Shown: positions 1 to 11,216 of the stretch, in pieces
How the letters are laid out: the number at the start of each line of letters is the position of its first letter
Position numbering within the stretch: the stretch's first letter is position 1
Made by a program: the position numbers and the translations under genes
Assembly (NCBI GenBank): GCA_027405735.1
Contig: JAPEHQ010000010.1
Coordinates: 372,001-436,000 of the forward strand
Direction: 5' to 3'
DNA from: Mucor racemosus
Lineage: Eukaryota > Mucoromycota > Mucoromycetes > Mucorales > Mucoraceae
Length of the DNA: 64,000 nt
The notes under the pieces: model-generated
Told to the model about the DNA's origin: nothing
Database searches by the model: none
What the model saw: only the letters and a program-made list of their open reading frames with translations

Positions 1-475
1 AGGAATATTTTGAAATTTGCTAGAAAAATGTCAAAAAAATGAAAAAAAAAAATAAAAGTGTTCAGAATTTTTTTATACTAATATATGTTATAGAACACTT
101 TAAAACAAGTAAGTTTTATTATTGAAAATTATCAGTATAGCTTAATGTTTTGTAGAGATATGAATGCTCAAAGTTTTTGATTTCAGCAGTGAACTAGTGG
201 TAAAAATTTGAAACATTAGCACTGAAAAAGTTATACCAACTGCAAAAAATAGGATATTTCCAGATACTTGTTTTTGGATTAAAGTAGACCATCTCAGGTA
301 CATTTGAATATAATTTTTTCTTGGTGTTATTTAATGAAAAAAAAAGTAGAGCAGGGATGAAAAGTCAGACCCAGTTTTTAAGGAAAATCAGTGAATTTTC
401 CCTGTTTTTAAGTGTCATGAAATATAAAATAAATTTAGGAACAGCTAGTACTGTATAATGCGAACAATTTTATAT
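1..475 (-). repeat. Terminal piece of the giant foldback repeat family (arm A, reverse orientation)
   Basis: This stretch repeats the sequence at 45,200-45,690 in the same orientation and the reverse complement of 15,960-16,440 and 33,600-34,080. Shared landmarks are the run around 'acaagtaagttttat', the stretch 'ttaatgaaaaaaaaagtaga' and 'cagacccagttttta'. Similarity fades near 475, a little before the outer end seen in other copies. The rest of this copy lies upstream of the window. No coding potential is visible. Confidence 0.8.
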
Positions 476-814
476 ATAGAGAGAGACTTTGATTGGGAAA
501 TTTGAGGTTGAATGAAGGGATTTGTGTAGCATAATTTAGCTTGTATATAATGCAAATGTTTTTTTCTTGGGCTGTCAGACTAATCCAATGGATAATAATT
601 CATGATTTAAAAATAGCTTTGTTTCTAAAAGTTTGTTGGGTTTTTAAAAAGATAAGAAACGTGTTAAAACAAGAAAGTTTTATTGATATATGCTGAAATC
701 CCTTTTGGGAATTTGTTTTTTATTTATATTATTATATGTAAAAATTAAAATGGTGTGCAAAGAAGAAAATGGAATAAAAATGCTATACGATGATAAAAAA
801 AATGGTTATGAAAG
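476..814. other. AT-rich spacer, no gene seen
   Basis: The spacer lies between the repeat end and the stop codon of the wall-protein gene. It should contain that gene's 3' UTR (minus strand). I see no ORF or structural RNA. Confidence 0.5.
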
Positions 815-1479
815 TTAGACCAAAGCAGCAGCGGCTGCACCGGCAACGGCGACAGCACCGACAACAGCCTTGTTGGAAGAAACCTTGAAACCGGCGGATT
901 CCGCAACGACAACGTTAGCAGCAACAGGAGCAGTGGCATCAGCAACGGGAGCAGTGGCATCAGCAACGGGAGCAGTGGCATCAGCAACAGGAGCAGGTCC
1001 CATGGCAGAAGCAGCAGCATCAGAAGCAGCAGGAATGGCAGTGTTGGCAGCAGCGGAACCGTCATTCTTGATAGTGAAGTGACCACTGTAAGAAACGTTG
1101 GGAGAGTTTCCTAATGTCAAGGCATAATCCTCGCCAGAAGCAATATCAACAGGAACATTCCAAGTGTAAGAGCCAGTATTGGCATCAACATCTTGAGCAA
1201 TGATGGAGACAGGTTGAAGAGCAGTAGGTATACCCTTGGCCAAGACAATCTTGGGGATAACAGGAACTTGTTGATTAATCCTGTATTTGGGTAAATTATG
1301 AATAATCATTTACAAACCAAACACGCACACAAAAAAAAAATTACTTACCAAGTGATGATAGCAGGTTGACCAGCGGTATAAACAGTACCTATAAGGGGAG
1401 AAGTGATGCTGACAATATTGGATTGAGCAGAGACGACAGTAGCAGCAAGTACAGCAATGGCGGCGAAAATGGACTTCAT
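815..1479 (-). CDS. Kre9/Knh1-like Ser/Thr/Ala-rich GPI-anchored cell wall protein
   Basis: Two exons (1349..1479 and 815..1280) join in frame across a 68-nt GT..AG intron and give 198 residues. The N-terminus is a signal peptide (MKSIFAAIAVLAATVVSAQ). It is followed by a Kre9/Knh1-type beta-sandwich domain (about residues 20-110), with the typical start SPLIGTVYTAGQPAIITW and the later Y-x-W-x-VP and SGEDYAL motifs. A low-complexity Ala/Pro region holds three perfect APVADAT repeats. The C-terminus is a short hydrophobic tail after SSNKA, as in GPI-anchored proteins. Family members sit at the plasma membrane or wall and are linked to beta-1,6-glucan or chitin organisation; the exact role here is unknown. 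The intron falls directly after the conserved ITW. The gene is divergent from the Sqs1-like gene at 2852. Confidence 0.85.
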
Positions 1480-1545
1480 AATGGAGATGTTTTATGTATA
1501 ATATTTTGTAAGGAACAAGAAGAAAAAACTGGAATTGTGTCCATG

Positions 1546-1553
1546 TATTTATA
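1546..1553 (-). promoter_or_regulatory. TATA box of the wall-protein gene
   Basis: TATAAATA on the minus strand lies about 67 nt upstream of the start codon at 1479. This fits a strong TATA-driven promoter for an abundant secreted protein. The call rests on motif and spacing only. Confidence 0.5.
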
Positions 1554-2851
1554 TTATTTCGGATAAGGGCGATATGGTCGGGAAATGATAGTATAATGAT
1601 GCTTGATGTTGTGCATTGACCCTCAAAACTGTTTAGACCTCCGGCGTCAAAAGCATTATATTAACAAAACAAGGGTCAAGAGTAAATACAATTTTTGAGC
1701 GTATGCCAAATGACATGAAAAATATAATAATAGAACACTTGGATTGGCTCCGTTTCAATTATGCTTTCCATTTTTTCTATTGAAATTGCTGTTTAAGAAA
1801 GAAAGGGGGAGAATAGGCACTGATGTACATCCTATTTGAATTGTAATCGTATCCCAATATTTGATGCTTTTGTTGATGAAGTTGCTTTTTAATAACCTTT
1901 GTTGAGTGTTTACTAATCGTTCTTTTTTCCTGGTTGATAATGGCCAAAACCTAGTATCTGAAACCTTTACTTTCTTGTGTTATGATTACAATGGTTTGGT
2001 TGATATCTCATCAATTGTGCACAGAATTGTACAGGAAAAAAGAAAAAATTCAAGATTATAAATGTGCAACGAATAATTACAAAGGCAAAAAGAATTTGAA
2101 ATAGGATTTTCACTGTAACAATTACCCCTCAAATGTTGTATTTTGTTCTATATATAAATGAATACCAACTCTACGCATGTTAATTTTAGAAATTCAATAA
2201 TAGGCAATGTGTTTTCGATATATTTCGACGGCATTTATATGGAAATAATAAATTCCTATTTTGATAAGTAGTAAACGCAAAAAATTATTAATAATTATGC
2301 ATAAAACACATGTATTATTTTGATTAAAATTTGCTTGTAGTTAAAAATATCAATATTGTGCTCTTTAAAAGAAATTTACATGATAATTTGGATCTTGTTG
2401 AACAAAGTTAAGACATGACATCATTTGCAATCCAAAAAAACGGATTGATATAGCGTAATATGTTTCTTCCCCAACAGTCAAATGTCAAAATCGATATTTT
2501 ATTTATATCCAACTTGCTCAACAAAAAAGCTACATTACGAACGATACGTTTTAAAGCAAAATGTTAGCATAATTCTGGTAATTATGATTTAATTAAATTC
2601 TAAAAGAAGCAGAATACAAAGGTGAGTTGACTTTTTACATGTCTTAATTGCCGAGGTTTTTGAATCATAATGAGAAAAATGTGCAAAATGAGCTGATTCT
2701 ATTCGATATATTGTCGTTGCTTTGTTGTGCCTCAACAATTGAGATTTATGCTACGAGAGTTACGGTGACTGGTTTGAGGTCTTGTTTACAAACCTACCTC
2801 GAGGCTTATCGTTTAAAGGAAAATTTTGAAGCTTCCTTTCTATACAAAATA
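1554..2851. other. Divergent intergenic region, no gene seen
   Basis: This is about 1.3 kb between the divergent wall-protein and Sqs1-like genes. It is AT-rich with no convincing ORF. An open frame continues upstream of 2852 to 2648, but it has no ATG and does not resemble the family N-terminus, so it is treated as 5' UTR. Confidence 0.5.
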
Positions 2852-4403
2852 ATGGCTAGATTCAAAGGAAGCAAGTCGAAAAAAAAGGAGAAAAGGCCTC
2901 GAGGAGGCGGCTTTGGCTTTAACAAGTCAAAAGAAATAAAAGAATTTGAAGGACTTGTACCCGAGCATGGTAGTCCTAATCAATCACCTATTGCTCGACA
3001 TACCATGAAAGAAGAAGGTAAGAAGTTACATAATCTGCAACGATTTGCAATTATGAGCAGGTTCTGACAGTATATATTTGATGGCTAGTTTTTATAATGG
3101 ATAACACAGTAAAAACAACAAAACAGCCAGCTAGTTTTGATCAACTTTCTCGTATTTCCATGACCCACCTTACAAACAGCAAACTTGATACAGAAGAACT
3201 GGATGAATCAACCGAGGAACTGGGTTTTTTCTTTGATTCAACGCCATCCAAACCAGTAGAAAATCAATCAAGATTAAAAATAAAACCTAAATTAACTACA
3301 CCAGCAGTTGTATCACGTAGCCCGAATAACAATGCATTAACAAATTACCAAAAAAAGAAGAGTAAAATTATACAAGATGACACAATTTACATTGACAGCG
3401 ATGATGATCAGGATGATATGAGTTCAATTAGTAGTAGTGAGGATGTTAGTATGTTGGATGCATTAGCGCATTGGGGGGACAATGCAATGTTTCAAGAGGA
3501 GCCGGCGGGCCATCGATATCATAGTGATGCTGAGGAAGATTACGCCATGTTGATGGGTACAACATTGAATGATATTTGTGATTCAGATCAAGATGAAAGC
3601 ATTGCATTAGACAGCGATGAAGAACAAAACCCCAATGCGTCTTTTGGATGGGATTTAAGCCAAGAGATGCATGTGCCTGACCATTTGAAGCATAGTTATC
3701 GTGGTTTAGTTGCAGAAGAACAAAGTCGTATTAAGAAACAAGTAAAACAACAGAATAAAAAGAAACGAACAGAAAGATTCGTGGAAAGTATAAAAAGAGA
3801 TAACAAGGGCGCAACAAAATCCGGAAAGAAGAACATTTTCGATCAGTAAGTATATATAATAATTCTACCATTTAAATAGGGTACTAATATACTTGAATAG
3901 GATTTTGCATGAATTTATACAAAAAGATCATTTGAAAACATATCATCTGTCAAACTTGACATTCCATGGTCGACGCATCGTTGTACCCAAGATTGCTAAA
4001 ATGTTTAAACTTGACATTTCTGTGGTGAATTCCAGTAAATCGTATGTATCGAAATCAACAATGTGTGTTTTCTATATTTTGCTAACATTAAATTATTAGA
4101 AGTGTTCAATTAGTAAAGACTAAAAAGACATGTAGGCCTGAAGTGCATAAAAAGGAGCAAAAGAAAAAGGTGTATACAAAGCGAGAAGATACCAGATTGG
4201 ACAAACTTCGAATCAGAGACAATGCAAATCACGGTAAAGAAGTAGCATCTAGTTCTGCACCCATTACTTCAAACAATGTTGGACATCGAATGTTGGCTGC
4301 CATGGGCTGGAAGGAAGGTGAAGCGATTGGTAATAACGATAATGGTATCAAAGAGCCTGTGAAAGTGTTCATGAGAGCCAATCGTAGAGGCTTGGGAGCT
4401 TAA
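2852..4403 (+). CDS. SQS1: R3H/G-patch protein, Sqs1/Pfa1-like activator of a DEAH helicase
   Basis: Four exons (2852..3017, 3089..3845, 3901..4041, 4100..4403) join in frame to give 455 residues. The basic N-terminus is MARFKGSKSKKKEKRPRGGG. A long acidic, Asp/Ser-rich middle follows (about 110-210), then a Lys-rich coiled stretch. An R3H-like segment (HGRRIVVPKIAKMFKLDISV, about 330-355) precedes a C-terminal G-patch (about 415-455: VGHRMLAAMGWKEGEAIG...RRGLGA). G-patch proteins of this architecture stimulate the helicase Prp43 in spliceosome disassembly and ribosome biogenesis; that role is inferred from the family. Intron 2 has a textbook branch site, TACTAAT, at 3882. The ATG at 2852 was chosen because the Lys/Arg/Gly-rich start matches the family. 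Confidence 0.8.
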
Positions 4404-4934
4404 TATACCCCGTTTGTAAATATCAAGAATGCGTTTTGTGTATATGCTGAATATTTATAAATTTGGCTTTTCGCTTATGTCAAATAAAACATAGAAATAA
4501 AGCAAATATTCAAAAGTTACTATATATTGAATGAAAATGAGAGAAATTAAGAAGCAGATCTTGATCTTTTCACCTGTATAGAAAATTGCATTTTGTAGTA
4601 CTTGCACATGTTTAGTTGAATAGGATTGAATTGTACGTAGTGATTGTTGAGAAAACTCGCCATGATAAGGTATATGATTGTGATTTTATTCGACAAGAGG
4701 AATAAACGTTTATCATTATCTCTAGATCATAGATCATTTTTAATACAGTATTTTTAAATTTAAATATGATGAGCCTAATAGTCATATAAGACCAAGACTT
4801 TTATTAATCACAAATAGAAGCTACATAAAAACGATACTACTGGCGATAAGAATAAAACATAATAATACTAATGGTGGGGGCATTGAGCAGCCAGTGTTTG
4901 ATATTTGGGTCCTTTGATAGATTTCTTGCTTCTT
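4404..4934. other. 3' intergenic region, no gene seen
   Basis: It holds AATAAA-like polyadenylation signals of the upstream gene (around 4483-4500) and AT-rich spacer. No ORF or RNA gene is recognised. Confidence 0.5.
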
Positions 4935-5851
4935 TCAGTTGAGACTAAATAGTCGCTTACTACAAAGCCGCCAGCTTGAATACATTGATTTTTGAATTTC
5001 AATAAACTTTTTGCTAAATGAGGGTATAATTTTCAAATTTTCAAATGTGTTGATCAAAGAAAATGAGCAAATTTCATTTCCTACGTATAAGCCAGGGGCC
5101 ACCAAAGAGTTAACGAGAAGGATTAATTCTGTGCCACAGAACTGAAGGGTCGGGATAGTGCATGATTGAAGACCACTAGACATAAGGTTATTTGTAATAG
5201 ACTTTGCTTCCACCATCAACTTGCAACGATCTGATTGTTGCTTTAAGCTTTCAGGATCATACTTGGAGAATTTACCTGAGGAAACATCAGTTTCAATGTT
5301 AGTCTTCTGGATGCTTTTATCGATCAAAACTCGCAAGTCTATTTCTAAACTAGAGGAGCATTCTTCATTGGCCAATGTGAATACGATATCGCCCCACTTG
5401 GTATGTAAAATTTGTAACCATTGAGCCAATTTGTTAATTTAATAAATTTGATGTTGGTGCTGGTCTTTGAAGTCATCAAATTGTTGATAACACGTAAGAA
5501 TTCAGCAATAATACTGTCCATATTATCATTTAATTCATCTTCTTCTTCTTGATGAAAGCGACCTTGCAATTCAGATCACTGAGCTTGACTAAATAGAAAT
5601 GATTGTCCACGACTATATTGGTAAGATAAGTCTAAGATTGAGTTCATACCTAAACTGATCATTGTTTGTTGACCGATGGTGCAATTACTAAAATGCAGGT
5701 ACATTTGTAAAGCTTTGCTCTTGATGCAAGAACCAACACTTTGAGATAGATCAGATATAAAGATATCATGTACTTCTTGAACTGTGTCAGGGCTATTTGC
5801 AGTAATTTGGTCCGCTTTTCTCTTAGCCGATATTCTAATTAAGATGCTCAC
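4935..5851 (-). pseudogene. Decayed protein-coding relic of unknown family
   Basis: Long minus-strand frames follow one another with codon-like sequence but are broken. The first stretch (5851 to 5579, no ATG start) meets an in-frame TGA at 5576-5578. The same frame then continues open to about 5435. A frameshift near 5430-5450 moves the coding signal into another frame, which stays open to the stop at 4935. Together they would encode about 300 residues, mostly helical (for example WLQILHTKWGDIVFTLANEE). No upstream ATG is available because an in-frame stop precedes the block. I do not recognise the family. An undetected intron is possible, but no GT..AG pair repairs both breaks. Confidence 0.5.
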
Positions 5852-5925
5852 AACACGAATAATTAAGTTATATCAAAAAATCCTCAACTATTGAAAAAGT
5901 AATAGGTAATCGTTTACAGGAGAAT

Positions 5926-6085
5926 TGGGGCCTCAAGAGGTTAAATCATTGTCCACCTTGATGCAACATGAATTCCAGAGACTGTAAACCATGTGTCACA
6001 TTTTGAACTACCTCCATGCCAAACTATTAACCCCTCCTCAGCCATTAAATCGTATTGTACGTACACTATTAGTCCGGGTATAGAG
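5926..6085 (+). pseudogene. Short coding relic with an in-frame stop
   Basis: After a possible acceptor (TTACAG near 5920), a plus-strand frame reads as protein-like sequence (ELGPQEVKSLSTLMQHEFQRL, stop, TMCHILNYLHAKLLTPPQPL) for about 50 codons. It is interrupted by a TAA that one C-to-T change from CAA would create. The family is not recognised and no further exons could be joined. Confidence 0.35.
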
Positions 6086-7156
6086 CCTCAGCTAGCGTGG
6101 TCCGCTTACTTGATCAATTGCTGTCTACTTTTCTGTATCCTTTTATCCATTTTTCTCTTCATTTTACTATAAATTATACCTGTCTGTTTTCTCCTAGTGC
6201 ATAACAATAAAAAAAATACTTTGAAAGTAAAATATCATATTTTAGAATGCAATACGATTAATAATTGCTCAGCAAAAGGAAATGAGCCGCAAAGGTACTA
6301 TGTGAATGCCTATTAGTGATGGCCAAATTTTCCCTTATTACAAGCACCGTTCTATCCGACTCATACTAACAACAGGCCAAGTTGTATTTCATTTTGATGA
6401 GAGAGCACGTGCTAGAATGTAGGCATTGCCAAGCCAAAGTGGCTTTTGGATTGGAATGCGGCAAAACTGCAAAAACAATTGGTCTATGAAATCAATGGGA
6501 ATCTATGCAAACACAAACTGATTCATAGCACGTTTATTAATATACATATATAATATTTACATCTATTAGATATTGTAGTCATTAGATAAAGTCTATTAGT
6601 GTATTAGGTTGAAGCACACTCATATTATTGCGAATATTGCGCAAGTAAATTTGTTATTATATTAGATGTCTAAATTGACTCAGCTGCATCTTCAGTCGGT
6701 TTAATGATGACAAAAGTCGTAATATTAAAAGCGTTTTCCATCTAATTGCAATTTTATTGAATACGATACCACATCAATTCTATAGGAATGCTCTATGTAA
6801 CGTATACTTAATGTGTGTATATACATGACTATGATACCCTTTGTTTTATAATTGATAATCAACATGTCTATATTATACAGATTCGATTGTTTCTTGACCA
6901 TTTATAAAGTATACATTTATGGAGTGCATAAACTTGAGTCGTTATTGCAATTTACTACCTAGCAATATATGGTATATTTAGTAATGAAATTTAGTAGGCG
7001 TTATATCTATAATGTGCATAGGAAAAACTGTAAATTAACATGAATTAGGGGCAATGTGAAAAAATAACATGCAAAAAAAGCCGATACATGATCACACATG
7101 CTTTGATAAAATATACAAATACGCTGTATGACAAGTTCGAATCCAAACTTTGAAGA
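6086..7156. other. Intergenic, no gene seen
   Basis: About 1 kb of AT-rich DNA upstream of the small secreted protein gene. Short ORFs on either strand lack protein-like composition. Confidence 0.45.
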
Positions 7157-7168
7157 TATATATAAAGG
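7157..7168 (+). promoter_or_regulatory. TATA box of the cysteine-rich secreted protein
   Basis: TATATATAAAGG lies 58-69 nt upstream of the ATG at 7226, a strong TATA element at a plausible distance. Confidence 0.6.
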
Positions 7169-7225
7169 CATTTTCAAATGCCATACTTTAATCTCTATCA
7201 ATCCATTGATACACAATTCAACAAA

Positions 7226-7513
7226 ATGCTTAAACTTTCTGCCATCTGTGTTCTCTTAACTGCTGTTGCTGTTGCCTTTGGCTGTGATACTTCCTGTAGT
7301 GCTGCTCAAGATCGAGATGGTCGTTGCTATTACTCTTGTACAGATGGCGCCTGCCATATGTCTGGTATTCATCATAGAGATCAATTCCTTAATGGATTAA
7401 GCACTCGAGGCTATGATTGTAAACCAGAAGGTTATAACACTCTATCTTGCGCAAAGACAGGCGATTTTGGTGGATGCTGGGGCCATAAATGGACTTGTGG
7501 TCAAGGATGCTAA
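7226..7513 (+). CDS. Small secreted cysteine-rich protein (ten cysteines)
   Basis: A single-exon ORF of 95 residues. The start is the ATG at 7226 because it opens a classical signal peptide (MLKLSAICVLLTAVAVAFG). An upstream in-frame ATG-like start at 7178 would put a non-signal leader in front. The mature part (about 76 residues) has ten cysteines (CDTSC, GRCYYSC, GAC, YDC, LSC, GGC, WTCGQGC) and would form up to five disulfides. It is Gly-rich and ends on Cys. I do not recognise a family; antimicrobial-like or effector-like functions are possible but not shown. A TATA box lies upstream and AATAAA at about 7551 marks the 3' end. A truncated LINE inserted 70 bp after the stop. Confidence 0.8.
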   Translation: MLKLSAICVLLTAVAVAFGCDTSCSAAQDRDGRCYYSCTDGACHMSGIHHRDQFLNGLSTRGYDCKPEGYNTLSCAKTGDFGGCWGHKWTCGQGC

Positions 7514-7569
7514 CTTTATCATTAAAGTTTTATTTTCTTAATTTAAATGAAATAAATGATCTGCATATT

Positions 7570-7581
7570 GGTGCCTGAATT
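7570..7581. repeat. Target-site duplication, left copy (LINE)
   Basis: GGTGCCTGAATT at 7570-7581 is repeated exactly at 8209-8220 on the other side of the LINE fragment. Confidence 0.8.
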
Positions 7582-8208
7582 TTTTTTTTATTTGTTTCAC
7601 GTAAACTCTGATGAGGAGTCTGAATCAAGCGGTGCTCAACAAGGAAAATATATAAATGGTTATGTAATATAAATGAAAAAGGGAAGGGAGAGAAGGATAG
7701 TGTAAGAATGATGCAAACTAGAGGAAGAATTAGCTAGAAGATGTGTAGAAAGCTTCTTCTGATTGCATCTTAGCCAGAGCACGGCGAAGTGAGACGAAAA
7801 GGGAGGCAGATATCAATGGAATTTGGTCGAAATGAATCGTCATTGGGCCTTCCATACCCCAGACAACGCCACGATGAGGATAAGTGCGGGTTTGAGGGTG
7901 GTGGTACCGGCTAGGACTTTAATAGCATAAAAATTCAGGAAGATTAGATTCTGAATGATCATTCCTAAGGAAGTACTCGGCCATAGGTATTCTTGAATGA
8001 GATTATCCCAGTAAGAGTTGTTTTTCTCTACAGTAAAAGAATAAATGGTTATTGGATTCAACGATGGTTAGACATAGGCAGCAATGAGGGTTGTTTTCAG
8101 CAGGGATGCATTGTGAACGATATAGCTTGGTAGGAATTTTACGCTGAACAAATCGATACAATACATTTCTTTGGGAGTGATTTAGGAAGAGAGCCCAAAA
8201 TTGATTCC
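7582..8208 (-). mobile_element. 5'-truncated LINE (non-LTR retrotransposon) 3' fragment
   Basis: The minus strand encodes the end of a non-LTR reverse transcriptase with the C-terminal zinc-binding motif (zf-RVT): a CxxC pair in HCCLCL, then NNHLFFYC. Hydrophobic residues follow in a shifted frame (7840..8061: WDNLIQEYLWP...). Frameshifts and stops make it non-functional. The element ends in a short poly-A on the minus strand (T run at 7581-7589) and is flanked by a 12-bp exact duplication. These features, with 5' truncation, are the signature of target-primed reverse transcription. Confidence 0.8.
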
Positions 8209-8220
8209 GGTGCCTGAATT
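8209..8220. repeat. Target-site duplication, right copy (LINE)
   Basis: Exact copy of 7570-7581 (GGTGCCTGAATT). Confidence 0.8.
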
Positions 8221-8711
8221 AGAGTTCATGGCCTACTATTCTTTTTTATAAGCTTTAAGGATATAGCAAAGGATGCTACTTGTAAAGAGTTTTATTCAGC
8301 TAATTTCGACGGTTAGAGTTTTTTGAAAAAATTAGTGATATACCTTAACATAACTTTTGATATAATTTTTTTACTTTGACCTGCTTTGAGGCTTAATCCT
8401 CTATCAACCCGTTTCTCTTCTTTTTTTTTCACCAAATTGATTCAACCACGACATGTTTTGAATTTTTTTGACATTTTTTTATCAAGATCTCTATAATTTA
8501 TTGTAAAAGTGTGCATCGAAAATTAAAGCACTTTTATAGATAACCTTATTGCTCTTCCAACGGTATAACTTTCAAAAGATTTGTGTATTTTGCATCTGAA
8601 AAAAAAACGTATTTTTAGATTAAAAGTCCACATTTTGCATAAACAATACCTAAAATAGTAATTTTATATAAATTTTGGAGCAATTCTGATCATTTTGACT
8701 AATTTACTGTA
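8221..8711. other. AT-rich spacer, no gene seen
   Basis: No ORF, RNA gene or clear match to the other repeat families in the window. Confidence 0.4.
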
Positions 8712-9705
8712 CTAGCCGTTCAATCTCGCCACGCTCAATTACGGCGTCGTCCTGGGGGCTGGCTTTTACTTTTTTTTTTTAAATGAATGTATTATATGAT
8801 TAGCAGCTTTACTTTGTTACGCTTGATTACTGTCTCCAGTGATGGCCATGTTTATATTTATGACCTTGGAGAGACAAGACGAAAATTAATGTAAATCAAC
8901 TCTAGCGCAATAATTAGAAAGTAGAAATTTACTGTCATCAAATAAACTATTGCAAAATATTAAAAGATGTAAATATTTACAATAATAAGCTTGAATCGAG
9001 TAGGGTACAGAATCGTAGATTTTTGAAGAAGTTTTCAAATATCGTAAAATCTCTTATTTTTAAGACTTACAGGGCTTATAAGTGGAATATTAATTTCAAA
9101 AATCATTCCTGTCCAGATCATTAATTTTGACATTTTTCCGATTTTTTTTTCTGATTCTGCAAATTTAGAGTTAATTATACTATTAATTATAAAAATAAAA
9201 AATATGTACATATACAGAATTTTGCGCTCTATTTTTTCAGCTAAATATAACAAGTATTTTTATTACAAAATATTACATGAAAACCCTATAACTAAAAAAC
9301 TGTTTTTGGGACAAAAGTACAAAGTTTTATTATTTAATATCTAATATTAAGTTTTAATAAAATGCGTATTAGTTATGGCTACAATTTTTTCTCACAATGT
9401 AGTATATTTAAGCGTTGATTTTGGTATCAAAATTTTATTTTTCTGTTTTTTGATCAAAATCATGAGCGTTGGTAAGGATAAAATGAGCCCCGAAAATGTC
9501 CGCTACAAAGTCTGAATTTTCAGACCTTACATGGTTAAATATAAGAAAAGGTTGAAAAAAAAAGCCTTTTTATTAGAAACTTAGATATATCATAGTATAT
9601 GACACGTTGCCGTTTAATCTCGCCAGGCTCAATTATGGCGTTGCCCTGCGGGCTAGATTTTGCAATTTTTTTCAATGAATGTATGATATGACAGACAGTT
9701 TTTCT
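8712..9705 (+). repeat. Partial foldback copy (arm B) between two ~90-bp direct repeats
   Basis: From about 8834 to 9700 it matches 20,280-21,160 and 38,860-39,590, including 'aataataagcttgaatcgag' and 'aaaatgagccccgaaaatgt'. It starts inside the dynein-like exon (reading SSDGHVYIYDLGE at 8834-8873), whose 3' splice donor is mutated (GAGACAAG instead of GAGGTAAG). A related GC-richer block, 'gctcaattacggcgt...gggct', occurs on both sides (8712-8805 and 9605-9700). In full copies this block marks the start of the central spacer. Confidence 0.75.
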
Positions 9706-11216
9706 AGCCTTAAATTACATTTACTATATCAATAAGCAATGTTATAAAACACTACTTGCTCTACTTCTACGGCATTGCGAAATGTGTTAGGATCGTATTT
9801 TGATAAGTTTTGGTACAAATTTTAAATTTTAAAGAGGATTTAAAGTCGACCAAAACGAATCTGACATCAATTTTTTTCATACTATTCCATCCTAAAGTAC
9901 ATTTATATACTTGCTGAAACTTTTTAATTAGCACAATTTATCTAAATTATTCATTTTATAGCACATTTTTGTTAGTGGTATCGATTTGAATAATAATGCG
10001 ATTTTACATTCCGCATGAAATTCTCAAAAATACCCAAATGACAATTTGCATTAGTTGATATAATACCGTATACCTCTTCCTTGTATTAGAAAAATAAATA
10101 TTGATTTTTTTAAGTGTGGTTTTCACAAATCACATGATTTTTCAAAAAATTATGGTCATTTTTACCTAAATATATGTAGAGAAGAGATAGAGAAGTATTT
10201 TTCAAACTTTTTGGAAAAGATTCGTAGGTTATTTGAAATAAAAACTCGTTTTATTTGAAGGAAAAATTGAGTTATTTGACATGAAAACTTGAGTTATTGG
10301 AATAGAAATTCCAAGTTTATTACAATGGCTTTCCGATTGGAAGAAACAAATCAGGGACATATTCATAATTTCACCCATTTCCAGGGCCAAAACGACTCAA
10401 TGAATAACGAAAACTGATCATTTCCCCTCCTATGTTCATAATTTCAGTCATATGTCCCTAATCCTCCCATTTCCATGGTCAACATATCATAATGGCTCAA
10501 AGCAAATAACGACCAAGCAAGTTGTGTTGGTAAGAATGCCAATATCTTTTGAGTTGATTGAATTGCTTTCACTTTAACCAAAATGGATAATCTTTTTCTT
10601 CAAATAACACGAAACATACAGCACTCAAATAAAGTCAGTCAGTTGAAAAAGCCAAAATAGTTGCACAAGGAGAAAATGTTGCTTAAAAATGACGTAAATT
10701 TGAGTTTATTAGAGTGTTTAGTTTGATTCAAACAGAGAGCTTAATGGCACCATTCAATTCGAATGCACCCGCGCCTTCCACTATGTCGGTTCTCCAACCA
10801 TAAAAGAAAAAGGAGTTTAACCACATTTATATATTCAAAAATAAAATCTCAATCAGTTTTTATTTCTTTAAATAATTATTCAGACAGTATCTCGATACAG
10901 AAATTAGAAATCGATATTTTTTAACATAGCTTTGAATACAGCCAAATCAATCTTTTATTTATCTTTTTACATTTTTCATTTGATACAAGTGTAACAAGAG
11001 ATCAATCGGCTAAAATGCATTCAAGGAGATACGATGACGTAAAATCAGAGAATAGAAGAGGTCGATCAAAAACCATGAAAAAAAATTTTTTTTCCTTCAT
11101 TGGGAAGGCTTCTTTTTTCTTTTTTCTCTTCTTTTTATTTCTCGTTTCTTCTTTTTATTTTTTTAATACTTTTTATTTTTTTTTAAAAATAAAAACATAT
11201 ACCTTTTAATATAACT
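9706..11216. other. AT-rich intergenic region, no gene seen
   Basis: No supportable gene. The last ~200 nt before 11,217 are pyrimidine-rich and form the promoter and 5' leader of the YPD1 gene. A 64-codon ORF at 11,015 is Phe/Leu-rich from T runs and is not believed. Confidence 0.45.

Noticed and set aside
870..1082. Plus-strand ORF rich in Ala/Thr with SATGAVA repeats
   Set aside because: Antisense shadow of the APVADAT repeats of the wall-protein gene on the minus strand.
11015..11209. 64-codon ORF upstream of YPD1
   Set aside because: Mostly Phe/Leu from T runs in the 5' leader, with no family resemblance. The conserved Ypd1 protein starts at 11,217.
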